Made by a program: the position numbers and the translations under genes | Notes under the pieces: model-generated | Told to the model about the DNA's origin: nothing | The model's database searches: none | The model's input: the letters and a program-made list of their open reading frames with translations, nothing else | In this document: piece after piece, positions 54,825 to 63,620 of the stretch | Position numbering within the stretch: the first letter of the stretch is position 1 | How the letters are laid out: each line of letters begins with the position of its first letter | From: Cytophagaceae bacterium | Lineage (GTDB): Bacteria; Bacteroidota; Bacteroidia; Cytophagales; Spirosomataceae | Direction: 5' to 3' | Assembly (NCBI GenBank): GCA_027491195.1 | Contig: JAIXWQ010000008.1 | Coordinates: forward strand, 372,001-436,000 | Length of the DNA stretch: 64,000 bases

Positions 54825-55598
54825 ATGAACAAAAGGATAGTCATTATCCCCACTTTCAATGAGATTGAAAATATCGAAGCCATCCTTTTAAAGGTGTTGA
54901 GCTTGGATCCCATTTTCGATGTCTTAATCGTGGATGATGGTTCTCCTGATGGCACTGCCCAGGAAGTGAAACGTATCCAACAAGCAAATGAAGGACGTAT
55001 TCACTTATTGGAGAGAAAAGGCAAATTAGGATTAGGCACTGCCTACATTGAAGGCTTTAAAATCGCCCTAGCGAAAGGATACGATTTCATCTTTGAGATG
55101 GATGCAGATTTCTCCCATAATCCGGATGATTTAATTCGTCTTTTCAAAGCGTGTGCTACACCCGCTGAATTGAAAGCTGAAAACCTAGACGAAGCAGAAG
55201 CCGGAAACGGAGACATGTCCATCGGCTCTCGTTATATCAACGGGGTGAATGTGGTCAACTGGCCTATGAGCCGTGTTTTAATGTCCTATTTTGCCGGATT
55301 TTATGTTCGCTTTATCACGGGCATGAAGGTGCAGGATGCGACAGCAGGATTTGTTTGCTACCGCAGAAATACGCTAGAAACTTTACCATTAGACCAAATC
55401 AAGTTTATCGGCTATGCTTTCCAAGTTGAGATGAAATTCACCACTTGGAAATATGGCTTTAAACTGGTGGAGGTACCCATCATCTTTACAGATCGCACGA
55501 AGGGAACAAGTAAGATGTCAGCGAATATTTTCAAAGAGGCTATCTTCGGAGTGATTCAGATGAAAGTGAATAGTTTGTTCAAACGTTACCAAGCCTAA
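54825..55598 (+). CDS. Polyprenol-phosphate mannosyltransferase-like GT2
   Basis: 257 residues of a soluble GT2 with VIIPTFNEIENIEAIL at the N-terminus, the nucleotide-binding VDDGSPDGTAQEV, the metal-binding EMDADFSHNPDDL and the late FIGYAFQVEMKFTTWKYGFKLVEVPIIFTDRTKGTSKMS. This matches dolichol-phosphate mannose synthase-like enzymes, which charge a polyprenyl phosphate with a sugar on the inner face of the membrane. A small insertion (ELKAENLDEAEAGNGD, about 118-133) is not typical. It follows tag without a gap and ends 1 base before hemJ. Confidence 0.9.
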   Translation: MNKRIVIIPTFNEIENIEAILLKVLSLDPIFDVLIVDDGSPDGTAQEVKRIQQANEGRIHLLERKGKLGLGTAYIEGFKIALAKGYDFIFEMDADFSHNPDDLIRLFKACATPAELKAENLDEAEAGNGDMSIGSRYINGVNVVNWPMSRVLMSYFAGFYVRFITGMKVQDATAGFVCYRRNTLETLPLDQIKFIGYAFQVEMKFTTWKYGFKLVEVPIIFTDRTKGTSKMSANIFKEAIFGVIQMKVNSLFKRYQA

Positions 55599-55599
55599 G

Positions 55600-56142
55600 A
55601 TGAGCTATACGGTCTTAAAATCCCTTCATATCATTTTTGTGGTCAGTTGGTTTGCTGGACTTTTTTATCTTCCGCGTTTATTGGTTTACCATGTAGAGGC
55701 ACAGGATAAGGCCGAACCGGAGAAAAGTATTTTGGCGAAACAATTCGAGAAAATGCAAAAGCTGCTTTTCAATGCCATTATGATCCCTGCGATGTTTTTG
55801 ACTTGGATCACTGGCTTATCGCTGATTTATGTGGCCTGGCTATCTAGTTTCGCCAGCCAAGGATGGTTGCATTTGAAATTAGCCTTTGTGGTAGCCATCA
55901 CGATTTATCATTTCGTTTGTAGACATCTGATTCTTCAATTCAGAAAAGGGAATTTTCTGCTTTCTGGTCCACAGTTACGACTATTCAATGAAATCGCTAC
56001 GATTCTTTTAGTCGCTGTTGTATTTCTAGTGGTGGCTAAAAATACCCTGGATTGGATGTATGGATTAGGGGGATTTGTGATTTTTGCCATCGTCATCATG
56101 GCGGCGGTGACCATCGTAAAGAAAATCAGAACGAAAAACTAG
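55600..56142 (+). CDS. hemJ: HemJ-type protoporphyrinogen IX oxidase (CopD/UPF0093 family)
   Basis: 180 residues with four to five transmembrane helices. The invariant His of LHIIFVVSWFAGLFYLPRLLVYH near residue 10 and the Lys in GWLHLKLAFV (about 94) are the residues required in HemJ. It oxidises protoporphyrinogen IX in heme synthesis with a b-type heme. It is the third gene of the tag/GT2 operon. The stop is read on both strands, sharing CTAG (56139-56142) with smpB. Confidence 0.88.
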   Translation: MSYTVLKSLHIIFVVSWFAGLFYLPRLLVYHVEAQDKAEPEKSILAKQFEKMQKLLFNAIMIPAMFLTWITGLSLIYVAWLSSFASQGWLHLKLAFVVAITIYHFVCRHLILQFRKGNFLLSGPQLRLFNEIATILLVAVVFLVVAKNTLDWMYGLGGFVIFAIVIMAAVTIVKKIRTKN

Positions 56143-56600
56143 GACATCGATCTGTCCATGTCGCGCTTCACATCTTTCTCTTTTATATCATCTCGTTTAT
56201 CGAAGGTCTTCTTTCCTTTCGACAGGGCAATGTTCAATTTCGCGTAACCCTTATCAGAGATAAATAGGCGCGTAGGGATGATGGTCAAACCCACGTTCTT
56301 CAATTCCTTTTGTAATTTACCTAGCTCGCGTTTTGACAATAATAATTTGCGATCTCGCAACGGTTCGTGGTTGTAATGGGTACCCTCCTCGTAAGCGGAG
56401 ATGTGCATATTGCGCACAAAGAGTTCCTCTTGAAAGAAAACACAATAGGCATCGGTGAGATTCGCTTTTCCCTGGCGGATTGATTTTATCTCCGTTCCCA
56501 TTAAAACCAAGCCCGCCGTGAAGGTATCGATGAATGCGTATTCAAAGGATGCCCTGCGGTTCTTAATTTCAACAGTCTTTTGGATTTTTTCTTTTGCCAT
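56139..56600 (-). CDS. smpB: SsrA-binding protein
   Basis: 153 residues from the ATG at 56600 (MAKEKIQKTVEIKNRRA); an upstream TTG would add residues that come from the terminator. The OB-fold segments FIDTFTAGLVLMGTEIKSIRQGKANLTDAYC and NVGLTIIPTRLFISDKGYAKLNIALSKGKK and the basic C-terminal tail (FDKRDDIKEKDVKRDMDR) are characteristic. It binds tmRNA and rescues stalled ribosomes. The tmRNA gene itself is not in the window. A terminator of the upstream gene ends 7 bases before the ATG. Confidence 0.97.
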   Translation of the reverse strand: MAKEKIQKTVEIKNRRASFEYAFIDTFTAGLVLMGTEIKSIRQGKANLTDAYCVFFQEELFVRNMHISAYEEGTHYNHEPLRDRKLLLSKRELGKLQKELKNVGLTIIPTRLFISDKGYAKLNIALSKGKKTFDKRDDIKEKDVKRDMDRSMS

Positions 56601-56607
56601 TGGGAAT

Positions 56608-56640
56608 AAAAAAAGCCACACAGCTGAAACACTGCGTGGC
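56608..56640 (-). terminator. Terminator after the ompH/skp gene
   Basis: Minus strand: GCCACGCAG pairs with CTGTGTGGC (one mismatch) over TGTTTCAG, followed by TTTTTTTATT. It separates ompH from smpB. Confidence 0.85.
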
Positions 56641-56659
56641 TAAATTCAGCTATTTGCTA

Positions 56660-57256
56660 TTACTTATCTTCTTTTTTGTCGCCTTTTGTTGCAGCGTACT
56701 CTTTGTTCAATCCTTCGATGATTTTGTTTGTTACATCTACTGAAGCATCAGCGAATAAAATTCCGCCACCTACTTTAGAATAACCTAACACAAACTCATA
56801 CTTGTTTGCTTTGTTTGTCTTTGCGATATAATCACGAATGTTATTGTATAACTCTTCGTTCTTCTTTGCTTGCTCTTGACCTAACTCCGCTTGCTTTTGT
56901 TGAGAATATTGTTGCAATTCAGCTCCTTTTTTCTTCAAAGTCATGTCTGCCGCTTGTAACTCTGCTTGAGTCATCGCTGAAGCACGTTGTTGAATTGCTT
57001 GTAATTCAGCTTGAAGAGATTGCTCTTTTTGGCCCAAATCAACTTGTAAACGGTATCCTTTATTTTCAAACTCCTTTTGAGCGTCTTTGTAAAACTGGTA
57101 GTTCGTTAATAACGAATCAGAGTTTACGAAAACAATACGTCTTCCATCTGCTGTCGAAGCACCTAAGCCTGCTGACGCGCTATCTGAATTTTGGTAAAAT
57201 AAAAAGGCAATTGCGATGGTTAAAACGCCCAACCAAGCGTAAGGTAAATTTTTCAC
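56660..57256 (-). CDS. OmpH/Skp family periplasmic chaperone
   Basis: 198 residues from a GTG start at 57256; no ATG is available nearby. An N-terminal hydrophobic segment (YAWLGVLTIAIAFLFY) anchors or exports it. The mature part begins with the conserved strand RRIVFVNSDSLLTNYQFYKD, then two long coiled-coil helices (Gln/Lys/Glu-rich, about 55-140), then YDFVLGYSKVGGGILFAD-like sequence (KYEFVLGYSKVGGGILFADAS) and a lysine-rich tail. Skp proteins hold unfolded outer-membrane proteins in the periplasm. A -7 element lies at 57286-57293. Confidence 0.88.
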   Translation of the reverse strand: MKNLPYAWLGVLTIAIAFLFYQNSDSASAGLGASTADGRRIVFVNSDSLLTNYQFYKDAQKEFENKGYRLQVDLGQKEQSLQAELQAIQQRASAMTQAELQAADMTLKKKGAELQQYSQQKQAELGQEQAKKNEELYNNIRDYIAKTNKANKYEFVLGYSKVGGGILFADASVDVTNKIIEGLNKEYAATKGDKKEDK

Positions 57257-57285
57257 GTGTTTATTTTTATTAATTGGATTGACGG

Positions 57286-57293
57286 CAAATATA
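57286..57293 (-). promoter_or_regulatory. -7 element of ompH/skp promoter
   Basis: TATATTTG on the minus strand, an exact TAnnTTTG, 29 bases upstream of the GTG start. No TTG at the expected -33 position. Confidence 0.55.
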
Positions 57294-57324
57294 CAAGGTC
57301 TGTATCGTTTGTCCTAAAAAATTA

Positions 57325-57666
57325 TTATTTCTGTCTTAATCTAGCTCCAGCCCAGGTCCAAATACCACTAAATAAGCCTCCTAGCACACCAGTCACGGCA
57401 AATAAAGCGAACACATTCCCCTTCAATGGAAATACTTGAGCCATTCGGCCAGGTAGTGTACTCGGGTGTTGTAAATCAAGCCACAAGGCTGCCATCACCC
57501 ACAAAATAAAGCCCGCCAGGAAGCCCGTTAAAAAACTTGACTTTACAGGCATATTCAATACAAAGGCGATCAACCCAAAGGCCACTCCCATCGCATACCA
57601 GGGCAAATAAATACCCACTAGGGCACCTATCACGATCAATATCAAACTATAGATTAATTGCTTCAT
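57325..57666 (-). CDS. Small membrane protein of unknown function
   Basis: 113 residues with three or four hydrophobic helices: YSLILIVIGALVGIYLPWYAMGVAFGLIAFVL (a helical pair), FLTGFLAGFILWVMAALWLDL, and VFALFAVTGVLGGLFSGIWTWAGARL. No charged catalytic pattern is visible and I do not recognise the family. It starts 4 bases after the penicillin acylase gene ends, so the two are cotranscribed. Confidence 0.7.
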   Translation of the reverse strand: MKQLIYSLILIVIGALVGIYLPWYAMGVAFGLIAFVLNMPVKSSFLTGFLAGFILWVMAALWLDLQHPSTLPGRMAQVFPLKGNVFALFAVTGVLGGLFSGIWTWAGARLRQK

Positions 57667-57670
57667 AGAC

Positions 57671-60106
57671 TTATTTAGATAAAGTGATTTTCTTACGTAA
57701 ACGATTTGATTTCTCCTCAGGAGATGTTAAATAAAGCAGAGGTTTAAGCTCTCCTTTGGCCCATGTATCAATCAAATCATCGTAATGACTACTACCCGGA
57801 TTTCCAGACTGACCGCCTGGATAAACGCCATAGGCTCTCGGTTTACCCTCTTTCGAAAGCTCCACGACTAAACGCCAAGATGGCCCCGTCTTCGTTGTGG
57901 AAGCATTTACAATCGTTCCACCACCCCCAATCGGGATATTTAAACGAGATAATGCATCCATCCCTGGAATCAAGTGACGCACACCCGTTTGCTTGTGCTT
58001 GTACCAAGCCCACTCAGGCCCCTGCGGACCATGTTGTTTCAAGAGCGTATCCACGTTCGCTTGCAAGGACTTCATCACGATATCGGACATCGACTCCTTT
58101 GCCGGCGTCTTCGTATCATCCCACCAGCGAGCTGTTGGTTCTGATTTAATCAATTGAATGGTGCGATCCATAGATGGACGGCTCATCGGAACCTTCTCAT
58201 CAGCAGAGAACTCATCACTCCAAAGACATTCCTGAAGCGTCAGCACCCAGTTTTCAAAAATGGTAGCTTCCACAGATTCTGGGCTATTCACTAAATTCCA
58301 AGATTTTAAGGCTGCTAATGCTTTCGATTGAGCCGCCGTTGGCGATTTTACCTGGTCAAAAAGCAAAGGCAATAATTCACGGGCACGTATGTTGAAATTA
58401 TCGTTTTGGAGACCTCTTAAAGAATCCATCGTAATTTTCTCCATCACCGCTAGGCGCTCATTGATGCGACGTCCACGCTCCGATGGCGCATATTGCCAGC
58501 CTAAATAATAGGGATAGGACGGATCCACCGAGAATTGATTCGCTGAACTCACGAATCCGCGAACCGGATTCTTCACGTGCGGATTATGCGCTTGTGGAAT
58601 AAATCCTTGCCAATCAGCTGCGGCATCCGTTCCATCTAATAAATACTTTCCTTGCAATTTCGACTTCAATGGAAACTTACCATTCACCCATAAAGCGATA
58701 TCCCCTTCATTACTAGCAAACACGAAGTTTTGCGCCGGAGCAGAATAGTAGGTCAAAGCTTTCGCGTAATCGGCATAGTTTTTCGCGCGATTCAATTGAT
58801 AGAAAGTCGTTAATTCTTGAGATTTCTCATGCGCAATCCAACGAAGCGCGTGTCCTACCGGAATGTTCGAACGGAACGGTTTTTCATGAGAAAGATAAAC
58901 CACAGGACCATGGTGAGTGAAGAAAATGGTGTCAACCATATCTTTCTTCCCTTTAATCTTGAAGGTTTCAATACGCATGGTCGTTTTCTTCCATTTTCCA
59001 TCGTGCCAATACTCCTTTTTAGAAGCATCCTTAAACTTCACTTGGTACCAGTCTAACACGTCAGAACCCACGTTCGTTACACCCCAAGCTACGTTTTTAT
59101 TGAAACCAATGATCACATTTGGCGTTCCTGGCATCGTAGATCCATACACATTCACACCAGGTGCAACTAATTGCATTTGGTACCAAATCGATGGAAGAGA
59201 TAACGTTAAGTGCGGGTCATTCGCTAAAATAGGTAAACCTGAAACCGTTTTATTTCCAGCTACTGCCCAGTTATTCGACCCGATGTTCGGATCTTTTTCT
59301 GGAGTAGACATCGAAGATCCTAAACCAGTAAAGTCTGCTGGACCCGCTGGAATAGGTACCGGCTTGAAATCAACAGGAGAACCTACGGGAATAATCGGGC
59401 TTTCTTGGAAGGGATAATTTGGGAATAAATCCTCTGCTACCTCGCGACCATACTTGCGTAAGATGTTGGTCATCTTCAAATCATCCGTACCAGACGCTAA
59501 CACGAAAGACATGTTTTTTAGGAACAAGGCGCTCTTAATCGGCGTCCAAGGCTCAGGACGGTAGTTCAACAATTTGTATTCAAGGGGCAATTGGCGGTCT
59601 GACAAGGAAGCGATGTAGGCATTCACCCCGTCTGAATAGGCTTCCAATGCGGTTTTAGCAGCAGGATCTTCCTTCATTCCTTCAAATGATTTCTCTGCTC
59701 CATACACCGAACCCATGCGGCGTTGGAATTGATCTGAGGCGATACCTTTTTCGCCTACAATTTCGGAAATACGACCACCTGCGAAGTGTGTTTGGAATTC
59801 CATTTGCCATAAACGGTCTTTGGCAGTCAAATAACCCTGAGCTAAATACAGATCGTGGTCATCCTGTGCGAAAACGTGCGGCACACCCATCTCGTCATAA
59901 ACAACTTGAACGGGCTGATGTAAACCAGCGATTTGCAAGGTTTCTTCTGTGGGCTCGCCAGAGTCTGGGCTTTCAGCATTCATCCAGAAGCCGTGGAAAG
60001 GGCTAAATATTTTTCCAATGGGAGGAATTGTTCCCCAGCTTTGGTTCATCGCATAGGTTAAAAACAGGGCGATGGCCAAAGGAAAAGCAGATTTAATGAT
60101 TTTCAT
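57671..60106 (-). CDS. Penicillin acylase family Ntn-hydrolase
   Basis: 811 residues. A hydrophobic N-terminus (FPLAIALFLTYAM) exports or anchors it. The alpha-chain part (about 60-260; YDEMGVPHVFAQDDHDLYLAQGY, DRLWQMEFQ) is followed by the autocleavage site and nucleophile Ser277 in NIGSNNWAVAG, and the beta chain carries ILANDPHLTLSLPSIWYQMQL and GFVSSANQFSVD. Members cleave amide bonds of penicillins, N-acyl-homoserine lactones or other N-acyl amides in the periplasm. The true substrate is unknown. The gene is divergent from the glycosylasparaginase and is followed by a small membrane-protein gene. Confidence 0.9.
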   Translation of the reverse strand: MKIIKSAFPLAIALFLTYAMNQSWGTIPPIGKIFSPFHGFWMNAESPDSGEPTEETLQIAGLHQPVQVVYDEMGVPHVFAQDDHDLYLAQGYLTAKDRLWQMEFQTHFAGGRISEIVGEKGIASDQFQRRMGSVYGAEKSFEGMKEDPAAKTALEAYSDGVNAYIASLSDRQLPLEYKLLNYRPEPWTPIKSALFLKNMSFVLASGTDDLKMTNILRKYGREVAEDLFPNYPFQESPIIPVGSPVDFKPVPIPAGPADFTGLGSSMSTPEKDPNIGSNNWAVAGNKTVSGLPILANDPHLTLSLPSIWYQMQLVAPGVNVYGSTMPGTPNVIIGFNKNVAWGVTNVGSDVLDWYQVKFKDASKKEYWHDGKWKKTTMRIETFKIKGKKDMVDTIFFTHHGPVVYLSHEKPFRSNIPVGHALRWIAHEKSQELTTFYQLNRAKNYADYAKALTYYSAPAQNFVFASNEGDIALWVNGKFPLKSKLQGKYLLDGTDAAADWQGFIPQAHNPHVKNPVRGFVSSANQFSVDPSYPYYLGWQYAPSERGRRINERLAVMEKITMDSLRGLQNDNFNIRARELLPLLFDQVKSPTAAQSKALAALKSWNLVNSPESVEATIFENWVLTLQECLWSDEFSADEKVPMSRPSMDRTIQLIKSEPTARWWDDTKTPAKESMSDIVMKSLQANVDTLLKQHGPQGPEWAWYKHKQTGVRHLIPGMDALSRLNIPIGGGGTIVNASTTKTGPSWRLVVELSKEGKPRAYGVYPGGQSGNPGSSHYDDLIDTWAKGELKPLLYLTSPEEKSNRLRKKITLSK

Positions 60107-60177
60107 TGATGAAATAGGGATAGATAAATGAAATATCCGAAGATTTTTTTCTATTTTAGAAAGACAATTTTACAAAA

Positions 60178-60209
60178 TTGTTCCTTTACGCCCAAATAAA
60201 TTATCTTTA
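60178..60209 (+). promoter_or_regulatory. Promoter of the glycosylasparaginase gene
   Basis: TTG (60178-60180), 21-base spacer, TATCTTTA (60202-60209, 7/8 of TAnnTTTG). Only 7 bases separate it from the ATG at 60217, so the mRNA would be leaderless or nearly so. Confidence 0.5.
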
Positions 60210-60216
60210 AAGCTAT

Positions 60217-61152
60217 ATGAAAAGACGCACCTTCCTTCAAACAACCACACTATTGGGCGCAGGCCTATCTGCCACCGCAAAAACGGCGGTTTCAGAACCT
60301 CTCATTATTGCCACCTGGAAAAATGAGAAAGCGACCATCGCAGGTTGGAATAAACTGATGGAAACAGGGAAAGCGCTCGATGGCGTAGAAGCTGGGGCAA
60401 GAATTCCGGAAGCAGATCCGAATGATACTTCGGTGGGTTACGGCGGTTATCCAGATCGCGATGGCCATGTGACTTTGGATGCTTGCATCATGGATCACCT
60501 TGGCAATGCCGGGTCTGTTACCTTTTTAGAAGGCATTATGCACCCTATTTCTGTAGCCAGAGCTGTGATGGAAAAAACACCTCACGTGATGTTATCAGGT
60601 GCGGGGGCTTTGAAATTTGCGTTAGATCAAGGGTTTAAAGTAGAGAACTTACTTACGGAAAGTTCGAAGAAGGCTTGGGAGGAATGGAAAAAAGAATCCA
60701 AATACGAGCCTGTCATTAACATCGAACGACACGATACCATCGGTTTATTAGGGATCGGAAAAGCGGGTGAAATCGCGGGAGCTTGTACCACGAGTGGTTT
60801 AGCCTTTAAAATGCACGGACGTGTGGGAGACTCCCCTATCATTGGTGGAGCTGTTTTTTGCGACGATGAAGTAGGCGGCGCTTGTGCCACGGGATTAGGG
60901 GAATTCGTGATGAAGACCTTGGGATCCTTCCTAATTGTAGAATTAATGAGACAAGGCAAGTCGCCACAGCAAGCATGTGAAGAAGCCGTGATGCGCATCG
61001 TGAAACGCTATAAATACAAGGAATTTCAGATTGGTTATTTAGCTATCAATAAAAAAGGAGAACATGGCGCCTATGCCATTCAAAAAGGATTTAATTACAC
61101 CATTACTAAAAACGGGAAAACGCAAGTGCTTGAGAGTGCGTCCTACATGTAA
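60217..61152 (+). CDS. N4-(beta-N-acetylglucosaminyl)-L-asparaginase family, Tat-type signal
   Basis: 311 residues. The N-terminus MKRRTFLQTTTLLGAGLSA is a twin-arginine-type signal. The Ntn-hydrolase fold is shown by NEKATIAGWNKLMETGKALDGVEAG, DHLGNAGSVTFLEGIMHPISVARAVMEKTPHVML and the autocleavage site with nucleophile Thr174 in RHDTIGLLG. GRVGDSPIIGGAVFCDDEVGGACATG contains the substrate-contact glycines. By family it releases GlcNAc from Asn-linked glycopeptides or hydrolyses isoaspartyl peptides. The glycogen synthase gene starts 5 bases later, a surprising pairing. Confidence 0.92.
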   Translation: MKRRTFLQTTTLLGAGLSATAKTAVSEPLIIATWKNEKATIAGWNKLMETGKALDGVEAGARIPEADPNDTSVGYGGYPDRDGHVTLDACIMDHLGNAGSVTFLEGIMHPISVARAVMEKTPHVMLSGAGALKFALDQGFKVENLLTESSKKAWEEWKKESKYEPVINIERHDTIGLLGIGKAGEIAGACTTSGLAFKMHGRVGDSPIIGGAVFCDDEVGGACATGLGEFVMKTLGSFLIVELMRQGKSPQQACEEAVMRIVKRYKYKEFQIGYLAINKKGEHGAYAIQKGFNYTITKNGKTQVLESASYM

Positions 61153-61157
61153 TATTT

Positions 61158-62960
61158 ATGGCAGCAGAAAAGAAAAAATATTTGTTCGAGATTGCCTGGG
61201 AAACCTGTAATCAAGTAGGCGGAATTTATACCGTTATCCGAACAAAAGTACCCTCCATGGTCGAAAAATGGGGCGATGATTATGCCTTATTAGGACCGTA
61301 TTTTCCCCAAACAGCGGCCGCAGAATTCGAGCCCGTCACCGTAACCGAGGAAACTCCTTTGGAGCGAGCGGTTTTGAAATTACGTCAGGCTGGTTTAGGC
61401 GTTCATTATGGCTATTGGTTGATCACCGGTAAACCTAAAATCGTTTTATTCGAGCTAGATTCCTTACTAAAAGAGGTGGATGCGATCAAAGGACGCATCT
61501 GGGATAATCACAAAATCTCAACCCTAGGAGTAGAAGATTTAGTGAACCAAACCATTGTTTTTGGCGAGATGATCCGTCTACTTTTAACGGAAGTAGCAGA
61601 AGAGAATAAGAATAAAACGCAACTAGTGGCCCACTTCCACGAGTGGATGGCGTCTACGGGTCTACCGGATTTAAAGAAAGACAAGGTCAAAATCTCAACG
61701 GTTTTCACTACACACGCGACGATGCTAGGCCGCTATTTAGCGGGTAATGTGCCTAATTTCTACGATGTGATCGAAAACTTCGATTGGTTCAAAGAAGCAA
61801 AACATTACGGCATCGAGGCGCAAGCTTGTTTCGAGCGTGCTGCTGCACAAAAAGCCGACGTATTAACTACAGTCAGTGACATAACAGCCAAAGAATGCCA
61901 GTATTTCCTAGGCCGAATCCCCGAATTAATTCTACCGAACGGTTTAAATATCCAGCGTTTCGCTGCCCTACACGAGCACCAAAACCTGCACTCCAAATAC
62001 AAGCAAAGCATCTCGAACTTCGTCATGGGTCACTTCTTCCAAAGTCAACCCTTTGACCTAGATCAAACCCTGTATTTATTTACCTCCGGTCGCTTCGAAT
62101 ATTCGAACAAAGGATATGACATCACATTAGATGCATTAGCCATCCTGAATCGCAAGATGAAAGAGGCGGGATCGAAGAAAACGGTCGTGATGTTCTTTGT
62201 CACGAAGCAACCGTATCATTCGATCGACCCGGAAGTCTTGCATTCCCGTGCGGTACTAGATGAGATCCGTGAGAATTGCCACGCCATTGAAAAAGAAGTA
62301 GGCGAGCGTTTATTCAATGCCTCCGCCTCTTCGAACGATTTACAGTTACCGGATTTGAATGCGTTCGTGGATGAATATTGGAGGATGCGTTTGCGTAGAA
62401 CGGTGCAGACTTGGAAGACGAATGCACGTCCAAAAGTCGTAACTCACCTCTTAAAGCAAGAGGACGATATTATCCGGAATTTACACCGCACGAATCTCTT
62501 AAATAACCCAGAGGACAAGGTCAAAGTGGTGTACCACCCCGACTTTATTGTGTCGACAAACCCGCTTTTTGGCTTGGATTATGGCCAATTCGTACGAGGT
62601 TGTCACTTAGGTGTTTTCCCGAGCTATTACGAACCTTGGGGTTACACACCTTTAGAATGTATGGCGCGCGGGGTACCTACGGTGACTTCGGACCTTTCTG
62701 GTTTTGGCGATTATATGATGCAAATTATGCGCGATTACGAACAATGGGGTGTAAGTGTGGTGAATCGCAAAACACAAAGCTACCAGGAGGCAGCGGAACA
62801 ATTAGCGAACCTCTTGTTCAAATTTGTACAGCAATCACAGCGCGATCGAATCACGCAGCGTAACCGCGTAGAGAGTATCGCAGATACCTTTGATTGGTCA
62901 AACTTACGCTCGTATTACGATACGGCGCACGAACTTGCGATCATCAAAAAGAAAAGATAA
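61158..62960 (+). CDS. Glycogen synthase, GT3 (eukaryote-like) family
   Basis: 600 residues. The N-terminus LFEIAWETCNQVGGIYTVIRTK and the segments VAHFHEWMASTGLP, TTHATMLGRYLAGN, LPNGLNIQRFAALHEHQ, FTSGRFEYSNKGYDITLDAL and the C-terminal FPSYYEPWGYTPLECMARGVPTVTSDLSGFG are those of GT3 glycogen synthases of fungi and animals rather than bacterial GT5 GlgA. It extends glycogen from a nucleotide sugar, in eukaryotes UDP-glucose. Gly, Glu and Arg residues of the active site are in place. It is coupled to the glycosylasparaginase gene and its stop abuts the convergent AlkD-like gene with no spacer. Confidence 0.93.
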   Translation: MAAEKKKYLFEIAWETCNQVGGIYTVIRTKVPSMVEKWGDDYALLGPYFPQTAAAEFEPVTVTEETPLERAVLKLRQAGLGVHYGYWLITGKPKIVLFELDSLLKEVDAIKGRIWDNHKISTLGVEDLVNQTIVFGEMIRLLLTEVAEENKNKTQLVAHFHEWMASTGLPDLKKDKVKISTVFTTHATMLGRYLAGNVPNFYDVIENFDWFKEAKHYGIEAQACFERAAAQKADVLTTVSDITAKECQYFLGRIPELILPNGLNIQRFAALHEHQNLHSKYKQSISNFVMGHFFQSQPFDLDQTLYLFTSGRFEYSNKGYDITLDALAILNRKMKEAGSKKTVVMFFVTKQPYHSIDPEVLHSRAVLDEIRENCHAIEKEVGERLFNASASSNDLQLPDLNAFVDEYWRMRLRRTVQTWKTNARPKVVTHLLKQEDDIIRNLHRTNLLNNPEDKVKVVYHPDFIVSTNPLFGLDYGQFVRGCHLGVFPSYYEPWGYTPLECMARGVPTVTSDLSGFGDYMMQIMRDYEQWGVSVVNRKTQSYQEAAEQLANLLFKFVQQSQRDRITQRNRVESIADTFDWSNLRSYYDTAHELAIIKKKR

Positions 62961-63620
62961 TTAAAGATGCTTCCAGGCCTCGCGTTTACTTAGCGGGGCC
63001 AACGCATTATTTCCCACAAAATCCATCACCCATTCCGGGTCGGTTCGAGCGTATTGGCGAAGTGCCCAGCCGATGGCTTTTTGAATAAAAAATTCCTTAG
63101 ATCCACTTAAAGCTTGAATGGTTTTCGCGAGTAAAACGGTATCCGTTTTATCCTTGTAACCAAGCGAAAAAACGAGACAAAAACGCTGCAACCAAAAATT
63201 CCCAGAATCCATCCAACGCTGAATCCATACATCGCGTTCCTCCGGAAATTTCAAGAAATAGGGCCCTAGAATTTGTGGGGCTAAGAAATCAACCACATCC
63301 CACCAAGAGTCCTCTCCTACCCAAGATTCGAACAGAGCAGGCAAACGCTTGTCCCAGGATTTTTTTGCCTGCTTTACGTATTCCATCGCGACATACTGAA
63401 ACTCCCGTTCCGGCATGGCGAATAGCTGAGAAGATACCTCGAACCAATCTCCTGAGGATCCGTATTGTTTGTACAAGTGCTTAAAAACCTCTTGACGCTC
63501 CGGCTTTTTCACACCCAGAAACGGGTATTTCTCTCGCATGTACTTGCGCATCCAAAACGCATTATCTGCATCTGCTAGATCACGTAATGCTTCTGTGATC
63601 GCAGGAATAAATTGACTCAT
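62961..63620 (-). CDS. AlkD-like DNA alkylation repair protein
   Basis: 219 residues of HEAT-like helical repeats with YMREKYPFLGVKKPERQEVFKHL, WVGEDSWWDVVDFLAPQILG and FIQKAIGWALRQYARTDPEWVMDFV, the pattern of AlkD/AlkC-type glycosylases. The Trp-Trp-Asp in DSWWDVVD corresponds to the AlkD lesion-recognition residues. It removes positively charged alkyl bases from DNA. It is cotranscribed with the upstream carbohydrate-active gene through a 4-base overlap. Its TAA stop begins on the base next to the glycogen synthase stop on the other strand. Confidence 0.9.
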   Translation of the reverse strand: MSQFIPAITEALRDLADADNAFWMRKYMREKYPFLGVKKPERQEVFKHLYKQYGSSGDWFEVSSQLFAMPEREFQYVAMEYVKQAKKSWDKRLPALFESWVGEDSWWDVVDFLAPQILGPYFLKFPEERDVWIQRWMDSGNFWLQRFCLVFSLGYKDKTDTVLLAKTIQALSGSKEFFIQKAIGWALRQYARTDPEWVMDFVGNNALAPLSKREAWKHL

